64,000 bases of DNA from Brachyhypopomus gauderio (GCF_052324685.1 NC_135222.1:2495173-2559172), one strand, 5' to 3'; shown: positions 1 through 11,830, numbered from the stretch's first letter. Translations and numbers: made by a program. Notes: generated from the letters alone by a model not told the origin.

Positions 1-1073
1 GATTACATTATCTCAAAGCAGTTAAAAATTGTGCTGCGTTTTAATATTTTCTTATGTACCTTTTTCCTATGGAATACTTTCAGTTCATCTCAGGCTTTCT
101 TAAACCTTTTTCAGAACACCTTGTGTATTTTGGAAGTATTGATAAGAAATTATTAAACACGAAGAATGCAGAATCACATTTTATAATTATTTTCTGTAAT
201 TGTGATTGTATATATAGTTACTGTATAACTGTGTTCATGATGGAAAAACCTGTGACAGCACATGATGTATAAAACAAATCCTTGTAGTCTTTAATGTGTC
301 ATGTTAACTGCCCTCAAGGAGAGCTGTTGCGTGCATGCGTAATGTCTTATACTGAATGTATTGCTGCTTTATAACATTTGTTATTATTTCCTTTGTTTTT
401 GTTTTGACTTATTTTTAACCTAGCTAATATACTTTACCAATTTATTGTGTCCATGTGTAATATAATAATAGTGATATAAGGCAACCATTGCAAATTACAA
501 AAAGATGGAAAGACATTTTCCCTTTGTCAGCAAAGACTGAATACATAAGTGTTTTTAATCATGAGGGCATGTCCCTAATGTTGGCAAATGGACTTGATAG
601 ATCTGTAAATGTTTCTCTCTTTCTAAATATATAATCCTGTCTCACTTTTCTAGTGGGTGGTCATATCACACTCGGGTCTTTTACCAAAGTTCTGGGAATT
701 TGAGCATGCGGTGCAGTATTGTATTATGACTCCTTCACGTTCGCTGGTCCCGCATCTGTGCTGTTCCTGCGTGTGTAGCTCATTGGGGCCGGGTTGTCTG
801 CCTCGCCATGCCGCAGCTACAGGACAGCTGTGCGGGACACGCTGGTCCTGCTACTCCACGGGGGTTTTGTGGAGGAAGTGTGTGTTCTCCCTGCTAGCAT
901 CTTGCATCCAACATGGAGCTTGGTGCTTGATTTTATGCTGGCATACGATCATGTATTTCATCCTCATCCTCAGGCTGCCTCATTGTGCCTGCTGGGTATT
1001 TGCTGACTGGCAGGGCATGTGTGTTTATGGCTTTAGCGTTACTGTTTCCATTTTGCTGATTCTTGAGGACTTG

Positions 1074-1168
1074 CCTTAACCTATGGAGCTAACAGCCTTA
1101 ACCTATGGAGCTAACAGCCTTCACCTATGGAGCTAACAGCCTTCACCTATGGAGCTAACAGCCTTAAC
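1074..1168. repeat. 22-bp minisatellite, about 4.3 copies
   Basis: Four consecutive near-identical 22-base units start at 1074, 1096, 1118 and 1140, followed by a partial fifth. The core CTATGGAGCTAACAG is identical in all. Copies differ mainly at one A/C position near the unit start, so the array is probably young. Confidence 0.9.
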
Positions 1169-1766
1169 CTAATTCTAATTCTAATTCTCTAATTGCCATA
1201 GATGTAGACCAGGAGATGCCTGATGGTAGATCACCTGGTCTTATTCACATGGTCTTATTGACTTCATAAATGGTTAGGCATTTGCCTGTACAGGTGCTTT
1301 CATGAAGTTAATGCTGGCAACATGTAGGTTTGCCTGGTGTTGAGTCTTGACGGAGGGAGCTACCTGTATGCACGTGGGTCTTTAAGCCTGTGGTGGTTCT
1401 TGCCAGTTCCCTTCAGAGCTCATTTAATTGACATATGCTTGTTCAGTCTAGTGGCCAGAAGATTCTGGTGAAGATTCAAGATGGATAGAAAGCATACAAG
1501 GATAAAAGCATACATTTTAAAAATATATCTAATGCTCAACTTTTGCTCATCAAAGCGTTTCTTAAATTAAGCCATTATGAAGTTTTGAATGAGCATCAGT
1601 ACCAATCAGTACCAATACTTCAGTTGTTTACTCCTTGCCATCTGATGGAGGTGCGAAGTATCTCCGCAGGTATCATAATGTTTGCGTTAAAGTTGCCTAC
1701 AATGTTTTGGTGCTAGAGCGTTAAACGTTTTTGGCGTGTTTTATGAATGGTCCGTTCATTAGACGG

Positions 1767-1780
1767 ACTACAACTCCCAT
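1767..1780 (+). promoter_or_regulatory. ZNF143/SBS-like promoter element of crtc1
   Basis: ACTACAACTCCCAT lies about 76 bases upstream of the crtc1 start codon. It matches the ACTACAA-TCCCA core of the ZNF143 (Staf) binding motif, common in vertebrate promoters. No TATA box is evident nearby. Assignment is by motif only. Confidence 0.45.
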
Positions 1781-1855
1781 AAGTCTCCTGGTGGTGACGA
1801 CGCCACAGCGCCGCTCACGTCTGGCGCAAAGGTCTGTTTTGGAGAAGAACGGAAG

Positions 1856-4800
1856 ATGGCGACCTCAAACAATCCGCGGAAATTTAGCGAGAAAATCGCT
1901 CTGCACAATCAGAAGCAGGCGGAGGAGACTGCGGCGTTTGAAGAGGTTATGAAGGACCTGAGTATTACTCGAGCAGCGCGGGTACGTGTCCGCTGATCCC
2001 CGCGATGTGTCGGTGTAGGTGGCGCACAGGCTGAGGCTCCCAGCTGGACCAGAACATGTATGACTGAACGACCTTCCTGCTGACCAGCATCCGAACCGAA
2101 CACACCTGAACACACACACACACACATCACCGTGTGCATGTTGTCTCCGCGAGCTTTGTTAGAGCAGCGAGTGCAGAAATGTGTGGATGCACAGAACCGA
2201 GCCGCCTCGACAAAATGGGCTGCAGCTGTGATGCACATCTGCACCGAGACTCCTCGCATGCTCCTCTCAGTTTCTCCTCTCTGTTTCTTCTCGTCTGTTT
2301 CTCCTCTCTGTTTCTTCTCGTCTGTTTCTCCTCTCTGTTTCTCCTCGTCCGTGTCTGCTGTTTATTTTTATTCGCCCGAGTTGTGCAACATTTTCACTCA
2401 CAGTAATTTTGTCTATTCACGTATGCAGCGATTATTATATTGGAGCCGAACTTGTTTTCTTTTGAGGATGCAGTTTAAACTAAGTCATGTAGGTTTTCAC
2501 ATCCATCCTCGGCAAGGCCAATATCTTCATCTGCTGTCTAACCTAAATCCAGGGGTGATGTGTGAGTCGTGCACACCGACACGTTAGTGTGTGATCTCAC
2601 GTTTATCTCTCATTTGAATACCCAGGCGTTTATACTCCGCCAATTTGCGTTTATCCTTATGCATCAATTATTTTATATTTCACCATGATGGTATTTATGT
2701 TAGGATTCATTCATTCATGCGTTCACGCTGTCATTCACTCTGTCACTCATGCAATTTTATTTCGCACAGTTGCAGTTACAGAAGACCCAGTATTTGCAGC
2801 TAGGCCAGAATCGTGGTCAGTGCTATGGAGGTTCACTGCCCAATGTCAATCAGATTGGAAATAGCAACATTGACCTGCCTTTTCAGGTGAGCTCTTAGAA
2901 ACCATATCAGTTGAACTCTTTTTGTTTTGTCGCTGTTTTTGTGGGTTGAGATTCTCAATGGATGAGATTTAGTTAACCCACTTATTACTGGAGAGATGTT
3001 TGTGTTGGTACATTCTGAGACCTGTTGTGACCACACACATATTAAAATAGTTTTGACTTGACTTAATTGTTTGTACAGAACTGTATTTGTAAACATAGCC
3101 TAGAAAATAAATAGTTTTAACTTAAACACGATTGTAAAATATTGACAAATATTTCATTTAATCGGAGAAAGCTGTACATCAGTTTAAGATCAGGCAAGTC
3201 AAAATGGAACTTTTCTTTCTTTCTTTCTTTCTTTGCACTATTGCTCTACCACCATCTTCTAATTTATGCATTGCTGATATCACTGCATATTGACTATTTT
3301 ACATACAAAACATATGTGTAAATAGTTCTATATAAGAATTACTTTTATTTTAAACATGTGCCTTTTGCGGTTCTTTCCTTATTCAAATTTATGGCGACAT
3401 TGTGGTTTGCATCTCTCTCATCTATTACCTTTTATTGCAGCAACATATTTTAAAAGGCTTTTTAATTGTTATATGCCATATGATTCATGCCCAAGCACCG
3501 CCCACCACTGGCACTATGTAGGAGAAATCTTCGCTTACATCTGGCTGTCAGTGGTTCTAGTACATCATCATAGTTTAGATTATCATTGCGTTTCATTTCG
3601 TATCATGATATGATACATTAGCCCGATTATGAACAGAAAAATCTGACGATCTCATTGCATTTTATGCTTACATATCGCCAGTCCACCTTCAATTAAAATA
3701 GCTGCAGAGTGTGATTTCTTGTTTGTTTGTTTGATTTATTTGTTTATTTTGTGGTCAGATTCACTTGGCACTGAAAGGAACGGAAATCGAGAATGTTTGT
3801 ATTCGGTATTGATGAACCTGTAACCGGGCTGCCTGGTCAGATAGAGCCCATAAACTTATTAGACCCCTTTACAGACTACCGTTTTGGACACCAGCCGAAC
3901 GAGCCGGCACCACGGCTTGGTGGACCGTGTGTATCGTGACAGGAACCGGATCACCTCTCCGCATCGCCGGCCTCTGTCTGTTGACAAACACGGGCGTCAG
4001 ATATCCTTTAATGCTGCAGTCACATTGATCTCTGAACAGCCCTGTAAATCTAAAGACTGCGTTTGAGCAAGTTTGGGATTAATGCTTGTTGGCTTCAAAT
4101 TTTCAGATCTACTTCAAATTTTTAAATCTATTTCTTTCTTTGTTTGTTTTTTTGCAGTTTAAGTCTTTTGAGAAATCTCAAAAGTTGTATGATGAAGAAC
4201 AGTTGATTAAATAATGGTATTACCTTAAATTCTGCAATTGCAGCACTGAAAATGAAATATTACATCAGGACAGCATCACAGGCAGCAATAGCTATAGAAA
4301 CCAGAGGTCTGTATTCCACATATCACATTTTTACAGGCATTACAGACAGAGCTCACTTAGCCTCATTCCCAAAAAGGGCTCGTTAATTGCCTGAATTTCA
4401 TCTCATTTTCTGACACCTAATAATAAAATACCTAATAATAATAAGAATACGAATAATAATAGCATATTTTTATATTCTGTGTTTTTTTTTTTATTTTAGT
4501 TGGTTTAGCATGCACTAGCTCACCATTGTGTTGGATACGTTGGAGGTTAATGTCTAGATATTTCTATTCACATTTGTACCTGCAAATGAATAATGAATAT
4601 CAGATGTTCAGATGCCTGAAACTGTTTGGAGGACCTCCACGTTACGTAGCATTGTCCTTAACGCTGAGGAATACATTGATAGTTGTCCCTACGGCTCTGT
4701 GTATCTCTCGCCTCCCCCCGACACCAGCTGGAGAAGGTAAGGCTGCGTTCACTGCTGCAAACCATGTTAGAACGTACCTGGTGCACACCTTCAACATACA

Positions 4801-7800
4801 CCCCCCCCCCCAAACACTCACGCTTTCACTATGGTCGTGCGTCCGTTGCAGGACAAATTCAGACTCCGCCCTGCATCAGAGCGCCATGAATCCCGCCCCG
4901 CAGGACTCTTTCGTCGGAGGCTCCCAGGAACTACAGCCAAAACGAGGTAACGGGAGCAGTGGTCCAGATTTCCTGCTTGTGTCGGGCACCCCAGATAGAG
5001 GAAACCCACGTCTGACTTTCTTCCTCTCCTTTTCTAGTCCTGTTGCTCACCCCTCCAGATACAGAGGAACCTGAAGGAGAAATGGAGAAAGATGACCAGA
5101 AGGCATCACTCTGTCCCAAATCCCACGACGTTCCAGGGATTAAGTAAGAATTTGCTATACTGTATTTTATCGCTTTCCAGTCATTATCAATATTACAGCT
5201 TTGGGTTTTTTTTTATTGTGAGCAGTGGAATAACTAATTGGAGGATCTTAAGATTGCTTAATCAGACGTTTCAGCTCACTTTTGAGTGCCTCACGTGCGT
5301 TTGCTGATGTGCGCTTGCTGACGTGCGTTTGCTTCCACAGCATATTCCCGTCGCCTGACCAAGAGTTGACCACCTCCTTGATGCCTGCTGCGCACAACAC
5401 AGGGGGCTCCCTGCCCGACCTCACCAACATCCAGTTCCCCCCACCGCTGCCGACACCGCTGGACCCAGACGACCCGGTGGCCTTCCCCACCGCCTCGGGC
5501 AGCACGGGCAACCTGAGCAGCAACCTCACCCACCTGGGCATCGGCGTGCCCGCCTCTCCCCCGGCGCTGAGTGGACCGGCCCAACACGTTCCGCCCACCC
5601 TGGCGCTGAACATCGACGCGCAGCAGCCTCAGCCGTCCTGCCCCCAGCAGCTGTCCCCGACTCTCTCTCCCACTCTCTCACCTCAAATGTCCATCACCCA
5701 GGTGAGGTCCCCTCAGCCTCAGTGCTCGGCCTGTGCTGCTCACAACCGTACGATAATAAGGTTGTTGTCTCACCCAGACTATTTATTACTAGATTCTAAA
5801 TATTTGGCCATGAAAGCCCGTATTTCACTTTTGTATTTATTTGTTATGATAAATAGCACTTTTAGGGGAATTTACATCACCTGTTCAAATCACAGTAAAC
5901 ATTCATACACACACAGTAAATGCAGGTGCCTGATGTGGTGAGCAGTGTTACAGTGGCTGAATGTCATTCTTAGTTTAAGGGCATAATAGAGACCCTGTGA
6001 TGGGAGTTTAACCCCATGACAACACCATCAGTAAAGCCATCTTAATGCACTAGCACATAATTGTGATTCCTTGCCTGGAGGCACTTGAGTGGGAAACTCT
6101 GTCGGGACCCGGCCGGCACCAGTTCTGCGGGACGGGGGACGCGTCCTGGGAGGCAGCTTCCTCTGTCCTGCACATTGGCAGCGGTGTGTTTGTCCTGTCC
6201 CCCAGCCCATGGCGGTGGACGGCATGTCCCTGGAGCAGCAGCTGTCTCAGTACTCCCTCCTCAGCCTGCTGAGCGACCTACAGAAGCAGCAGCAGACGCT
6301 GCCTCAAAGCATCCGCCTCATCCAGCTGCCTCCGCTCACCGTCACCTCCGCCGCCCCGCCCTCACTGTCCAGCCAGTCGCCCACGGCCACCAGCGCCCCC
6401 ATCAGCTCGGTGAGTGCCACGCCACAACCCCCCCCCCCCTTATTGTCGCCCGCCGCAGCTGACCTAGCGACAGCTAATACGGTCACACCTTCAGCACCAA
6501 TCAGGATGCCGACTGCATCCGCCCACGGGGTTTGTTTTTGTTTTTGTTTTTGTTTTGTTTTATTTCCCCCACTTTGAACGCATGTAATGTTCCGACGAGC
6601 TCCTGCGAGCTACGGGCACGCCAGGCTCGGCCTCCGGACGCTGTCCTCGCTCCGGGGGGGGGGCGCACCCGCACCTGGACGCTGTGTCATTCTGAAAGGC
6701 CTCTTCCTTCCAGCAGTATCGCAGTCAGACTGGGTCTCCGGCCAACCAGTCCCCGACCTCCCCCGTCTCCAACCAGGGCTTCTCACCTGGAGGCTCGCCG
6801 CAAGTAAGGGCGGACCCCACCCCGCTTAACCCCGCCTCCCCGCTTAACCCCGCCTCCCCGCCATCCCGCCCTCCCCCGCCGCCTCTTCTGCTTTGGCCGC
6901 CCATCGCCCCCCCAGCATCCGTGTCTGCATTCCCTCCCCCTGCAATCGTTGCCCGGGTGACGCCGTGGTTTGTTTTTATGGGTACCATTTATCATGTCTT
7001 CAGCCGCCAGCGTGCGACAGGCGAAATAAATGGGCGGGGCTTAAAACATCCACCGTGTTGTTTGTAGATGTGTGTCGTGTATCGGGACGATGGCTCTGTG
7101 GGTAGGAGTTAGCAACCCAGCAGCCAGAAACCTGTTTAAGGTCCAGGGATTTGGGGGTGTTGAGTGTCAGGGACTTGGGGTGTTAAGGTCAGGGACTTGG
7201 GGGTGTTGAGTGTCAGGGATTTGGGGGTGTTGAGTGTCAGGGATTTGGGGGTGTTGAGTGTCAGGGATTTGGGGGTGTTAAGGTCAGGGATTTGGGGGTG
7301 TTGAGTGTCAGGGATTTGGGGGTGTTGAGGGTCAGGGATTTGGGGGTGTTGAGTGTCAGGGATTTGGGGGTGTTAAGGTCAGGGACTTGGGGGTGTTGAG
7401 TGTCAGGGATTTGGGGGTGTTGAGGGTCAGGGATTTGGGGGTGTTGAGGGTCAGGGATTTGGGGGTGTTGAGGGTCAGGGATTTGGGGGTGTTGAGGGTC
7501 AGGGATTTGGGGGTGTTGAGTGTGGCTGTTTGCTAACGACACAAGGGTTGCTGTCATAGCAGTATAATCCAATTATATCCAGTCTCTCCGCCATGCATAC
7601 ACTGACATGCAGGCCCGTCCCGCCTGGTGTGTATTTGCTGCAATAACAGAAATAAGTCCTCTAACTCCGCCCAGTTCCGCCGTCTACGTCCCAGAAAACG
7701 TTGGGGGTGGAACTGGGTTGGGAAACGGGCAGATTTAGAGGACTTGACGTTATTCAAAGTCAAAACTTTTCTTTTTTATTATTTTTATTTTATTGCAGTA

Positions 7801-10569
7801 GCATGTTGGCTATCCCTGTCTGTTTGCCTGAACGAACTTCAGTGTGTCCAGGAAGTGAAGAGAATCGTGCAGCTTGCAGTATGTTTGATTTCTTTTGCCT
7901 GCTGCTTCTGTTTCATGATGTCATGCCTTCGTGCGTGATCGTCCAGATTACATGTGGGTAGCAGGGTGGTTCCTGCAGGACGTAGACTCTTGAGGTCCAT
8001 AAACACTTGTTAATCCTGTTTATAATATAGGAGCAGTAGGTGTGAAGATCGTTATGTGGGCTTAGAGGCATAGTAAACATAGTAAACAGCATAACAATAA
8101 CATGCGTGTACATTCAATATATTAGCCATTGGTCTTTCATTCATTTAGAAAAACATTTGTTCTCGTTAAGTTGAGTTAGTGCGGCAGTAATGCTCACTGT
8201 TCATTTTAATATCAGTCCAAACCGTTTTGCATATGGAATGACCTCAGATGAGTAATTATGTAGCTGTAAAGAAGCACAGTTGCCTTTGAGGGTCATTCCA
8301 TATGATGTGAATGGTTAGTTGGCTGTGTTTTGTACACGCTCTGTCGCTTAGCTAAGTGCTTTGCTCTCATTGGTTTATAAATATCTCTGTGACAGTCAAG
8401 TGTCAACTTATGATTGGTGACTTTACCTATAACCGTCATGAAACGTACAATAAGTACTGTAGGAAGGTCTGAGTTTCTGAGTCCACTGTGAATACGTTTT
8501 GTATTTCATAGTTTGTGAAAAATTACACTAAATTACACAGTGGGTTACTGACCATCATTTTTTGTATCCTTTTCACACATTTTGCATGCTATTTTTAAAA
8601 GTTGCTGTAATATCATACATTTATCTTGAATAGAACTTTACCATGGTGTGTGGTAACATGTTATCTACAATACACTAATTGCTGATATTAACTGATATTG
8701 GTTAGCAAACCTGGTTTCATCCTAGATGCTAGAACTTTTTATTTTGAGGAACGTCTGTTAAACACATAAATTATTCTCAGGCATTATTGAAGTAGTTTGA
8801 GGTCTAGTAATATGTAATATGAGATGTATCCCAGTACAAAATTACAGCACAATTGTAGTGGACTCAGATTTTGGACCCTACTGTATTTATCTAGAAATTC
8901 CCTATTTAATTATGAAAGTTTATTCTCAAAAATGTGTGTAAGATTAAAGGTGCACTGGTTAACATTTTCCTTGGCTTTTCTGGTGGCTTTTTTGGTGTTA
9001 GGCAGGCTAACAGTTTTGAAATTTGATCTGATTCTTATTTACTCTATGTGTCTGTTAAAAAACGACACAAAAATAGGCCTTTTAAAAAAATAGGCTTTTT
9101 ATTTTATTTCATTCTTTTATGTACTTGAATTTCACTAGCCTGGGACTTTGTTATTAGGACCTAAAAGTGACTTTTATTGTGTTTATAGCATACTGGATTC
9201 ATTTATATTATTTCAATTTAAAAAGTCCCTGAGGAAATTTTAACTACTGCACCTTTAATGTTGACCGTCAAGTAAGGTAGCTTCATCATGTGTTGCCTCT
9301 AATCACTGGCCCAGTGCAATCAATACAGTGCTTTCTACTCCCATTTTGTGGTCTAGGACCATATTTAAACTGTATTGTTTTGTACTCCGCACACGCTAGA
9401 TGAGTCCTCTTAAATATGCCTCTACATAGAGCTTCTTATCTTTCTTCCTAGTCATTTCTTGTCGTTCTTGCCTGCGTGAAGCTTGAACTTAATGTTGACC
9501 CTTAACTGTTTGTTTCCATTTGGCGAGTGTCTAAAGTCAGAGCTGTGTGTCTAAATAACATTACGCCACGTCGCTTTCGAGACTGTGTCACCGCTTTTTA
9601 ACAGATGTCCTCAGATCCTTTGCGTGGACATTCCAGGCGTATGTCAGCGTCTCGCACTTTTGTTTGCACAAACATTTGAAAGGACGGCCATCGTCCTGGT
9701 GTGTGTGGAGTAAACCGAGGCCTCTCTCGCTGTCTTCGTAGCACATTCCCGTGGTGGGGAGCATCTTTGGCGACGCGTTCTATGAGCACCAGCTGGCCTC
9801 CAGACAGACCAACGCTCTGTCCCATCAGGTCAGTGCTCAACTTTGGACCATGTCCCTCAGTCCCTCACCTGGTTCACCTCGGAGCTTCCCTGCCGATATC
9901 GAGCCGTCTAGTGATCCTGAGTGTTTTTGGACTGTGTTGAAACTGGCCTGTTTAAAGAAGCTTTGGTGAACTATGATATTTGCTAGTGCACTCATTACAA
10001 TGGCATTTGTTATTCCCTAGCTTGAGCAGTTCAACATGAACATGATCGAGAACCCGAGCAGCTCTAACAGCCATTACAACCAGTGCTCCACACTCAACTA
10101 CACGCAGGCGGCCATGATGGGTCTGACTGGGAGCCACGGCAACTTGCAGGACACCCAGCAACTAGGCTACAGTAACCATGGCAACATTCCTAACATTATT
10201 CTCACAGGTATATTCTTTTCATCTGATCTTGTATGTCCACCCAGGGTCATGATTGTGGTCTCGGGTCATAAATCACACAGTGCTGGGTGATTGAGTAAAC
10301 TCTGTCCTTTATGAATCCTTTTGTTTGTTTGGTTGTGTTCTGAATGGTGAACGTCAGTGACCGGCGAGTCTCCACCCAGCCTCTCCAAGGAGCTGAGCAG
10401 TTCGCTGGCCGGCGTGGGCGATGTCAGCTTCGACGCAGACTCACAGTTCCCGCTCGACGAGCTGAAGATTGACCCGCTGACCCTCGATGGACTGCACATG
10501 CTCAACGACCCAGACATGGTGCTTGCCGACCCGGCCACTGAGGACACGTTCCGCATGGACCGGCTGTGA
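1856..10569 (+). CDS. crtc1: CREB-regulated transcription coactivator 1
   Basis: Coactivator that binds the bZIP of CREB and shuttles from cytoplasm to nucleus after dephosphorylation. Twelve exons: 1856-1981, 2770-2886, 3875-4000, 4675-4736, 4852-4946, 5038-5143, 5341-5701, 6206-6409, 6714-6803, 9742-9828, 10021-10207, 10358-10569. Phases agree throughout and give 590 aa (human 634). Exon 1 encodes the CREB-binding domain ([20 protein letters not shown] at the start). Exon 2 has the [11 protein letters not shown] phosphosite region. Exons 4-5 join to [10 protein letters not shown], the SIK-phosphorylated 14-3-3 site, near residue 149. Exon 7 has [10 protein letters not shown]. The last exon encodes the acidic transactivation domain ending [13 protein letters not shown], which identifies CRTC1 rather than CRTC2 or 3. 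The mammalian poly-Pro/Gln stretch is much reduced around exon 8. Intron 3 is U12-type AT-AC. Whether this is the a or b teleost duplicate is not decidable here. Confidence 0.96.
2270..2350. repeat. 27-bp pyrimidine-rich minisatellite, 3 copies
   Basis: Three copies of a 27-base CT-rich unit at 2270, 2297 and 2324 lie in crtc1 intron 1. The third copy has a few substitutions. Open frames through it are a by-product of the unit length being a multiple of three. Confidence 0.85.
4001..4674 (+). other. crtc1: U12-type AT-AC intron (crtc1 intron 3)
   Basis: The donor is ATATCCTTTAA right after the GGGCGTCAG codons, a perfect minor-spliceosome 5' splice site. TCCTTAAC at 4655-4662 is a near-perfect U12 branch point. 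The intron ends in AC at 4674, about 13 bases after the branch adenosine, which is the spacing U12 introns require. No GT-AG pair here restores the protein. With the AT-AC boundaries, exons 3 and 4 join to [16 protein letters not shown], matching human RQADSCPYGTMYLSPP. Confidence 0.93.
7141..7524. repeat. 24-bp G-rich minisatellite, about 16 copies
   Basis: This array lies in the 2.9-kb crtc1 intron 9. Each unit contains GGGATTTGGGGGTGTTGAG, with T/C and short indel variants; a few units are shortened to GTTAAGG forms. Every unit offers two G-runs on the sense strand, so DNA or pre-mRNA quadruplexes are possible. Long open frames on the minus strand through it are artefacts of the repeat. 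Confidence 0.9.
7654..7745. repeat. Imperfect inverted repeat in crtc1 intron 9
   Basis: The outer 11 bases are perfectly inverted (AAGTCCTCTAA and TTAGAGGACTT). Pairing continues imperfectly inward for about 14 more bases. The internal sequence is GC-rich compared with its surroundings. It could be a short fold-back or MITE remnant; no clear target duplication was seen. Confidence 0.55.
8230..8304. repeat. 75-bp hairpin with 14-bp perfect arms
   Basis: CATATGGAATGACC at 8230-8243 is perfectly inverted as GGTCATTCCATATG at 8291-8304, around a 47-base loop. Weaker pairing extends outward. It lies in crtc1 intron 9 and matches no RNA family I know. A small MITE or an intronic hairpin are both possible. 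Confidence 0.7.
8948..9254. mobile_element. piggyBac-type MITE (non-autonomous)
   Basis: A 307-base element is flanked on both sides by TTAA (8944-8947 and 9255-9258), the piggyBac target duplication. Its ends are inverted: AGGTGCACTGGTTAACATTT on the left and, read inward from the right, AGGTGCAGTAGTTAAAATTT. It has no coding capacity. Similar AGGTGCA-ended MITEs are common in fish genomes. It lies in crtc1 intron 9 between exons 9 and 10. Confidence 0.8.
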
Positions 10570-11830
10570 CCGGACGGGCCCCGCCCCCGCCCCTGAAGAG
10601 GAGGAGGCCGGAGAGAGCGCTTTGTTGTGCAGCTGCATGGCCACCCAGTTCATCGTCCAATCCGCGGACCCCGCCCCCGCCGCGGACCCCGCCCCCGCCG
10701 CCTCCCCTGCACGGCACCTTCAATAGCATGCTGCCAAAGCCGTCCGGGGGAGGGAGGAGCCCCAGCGCAGAGGCGGAGTGGCGTTGCTAGGTTGTGAGGC
10801 GGCCACTTCAAGGCCGCACCCTATGTACAAGTGTGCGCTACACCCCCCCCCCCCCTCCCCCCTTAAGGCCTATATAACAATTTTTTTCGTTGTTGTTGCT
10901 TTGTTTTATTTATTTTTTAAAGTTTATACTATTTTTTTGTCTCTTTTGTGCCATGTGTTTAAGTATTTGCTCTGTTTTTGAAGAAAAGCAAGTGTTGTCA
11001 TGTGAGTATATTGAACCTTATCGAACCTAAATATTGAACCTCCATGATGCCCCCTCGTCCAAAAGATTCACATTTATTTTTGCATACCATTCATACTTTA
11101 TTTATTTATATATGTTTTCTGTGTTTCATATTCATATATTTGGCATTTGGCCAGATTTTCTTGTCGTTTTTCTTCTTTTTTATGTAATACCATGTTTTTT
11201 TTTTATTAGTATTGTTCATTTGAGTGTGGGTGTTGATGGGAGTGTGTGTGGGTGTGTGTGTTTTGTGTTTCTGTATATTTAAAATTTTGTTATTATTTAT
11301 TGAACCTTTTATTTAATGCTAAGGAGTACTACTCCCCCCTGTACTACTGTTACACGTATAAGAGAGCATCGCTTGCTACTGTATGTACTTTATAACTGCT
11401 AAAAGTCTAATCATAACACTAGGCGCCCTCCACAAAACATTTTTATTTCTCTTACATAAACCTAAACCACAAGGTGATGGTGCATGTGCTGGCGTTTTTT
11501 GTTTTTTTGTTTGCATGGTTCTTGGTGAATTCGCAGATCTTCTTGCTGATCACGGAACCTGACCAAACGTCACCGCAGCTCATCTTCTGGGCATCGGTGT
11601 TGTAAAGCGTTTGTAGAAGTTACGACTCTGTGCGCTTTCCACCGGGTTGCTTGTTCAGTTGCGAATCGAAGACGTTAGCGGCGCCGTGGGCTCCTGGTTT
11701 GGTGTAAGATGGCTTTTCTCGTGCCGGGCCAGCGCGGTTAAAGGGAGCTTCAGAAAGCTGCTGAACTCATCACTGTGAGCTGACCTGATTTTGCCTTATG
11801 AACAAAAATAAAATGCTGTATTTAAGCTGT
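10570..11830 (+). other. crtc1: crtc1 3' UTR
   Basis: The stretch from the stop codon to a canonical AATAAA at 11807-11812, followed by a T-rich region, is the likely 3' UTR. It begins with a GC-rich segment that includes a duplicated GGACCCCGCCCCCGCC block, then turns T-rich. Longer isoforms using later signals cannot be excluded. Confidence 0.7.
11807..11812 (+). terminator. crtc1: crtc1 polyadenylation signal
   Basis: AATAAA lies about 1.24 kb after the crtc1 stop codon, with GT-rich sequence within 60 bases downstream. Confidence 0.6.

Larger units (their letters stand above)
1..1855. other. 5' flank of crtc1, no gene recognised
   Basis: No coding exon was recognised here. The first 650 bases are AT-rich and look like untranslated or intergenic DNA. 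A GC-richer stretch from about 650 to 1070 holds a 140-codon open frame with no family resemblance I can name. A four-copy 22-bp tandem repeat follows. The last 120 bases before the crtc1 start codon are GC-rich and contain an ACTACAACTCCCAT element, so the crtc1 promoter and 5' UTR probably lie there. In human the gene upstream of CRTC1 is KLHL26; whether its 3' UTR reaches into this region cannot be told. Confidence 0.5.

Noticed and set aside
657-1079. 140-codon frame upstream of crtc1
   Set aside because: No recognisable domain, Cys/Trp-rich random look, and an overlapping alternative frame of similar quality.
2132-2587. 151-codon frame in crtc1 intron 1
   Set aside because: It runs through the 27-base CT-rich minisatellite and lies between well-supported exons 1 and 2; no family resemblance.
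7261-7572. Minus-strand 103-codon frame with repeated PQIPDPQH
   Set aside because: Artefact of the 24-base minisatellite in crtc1 intron 9.
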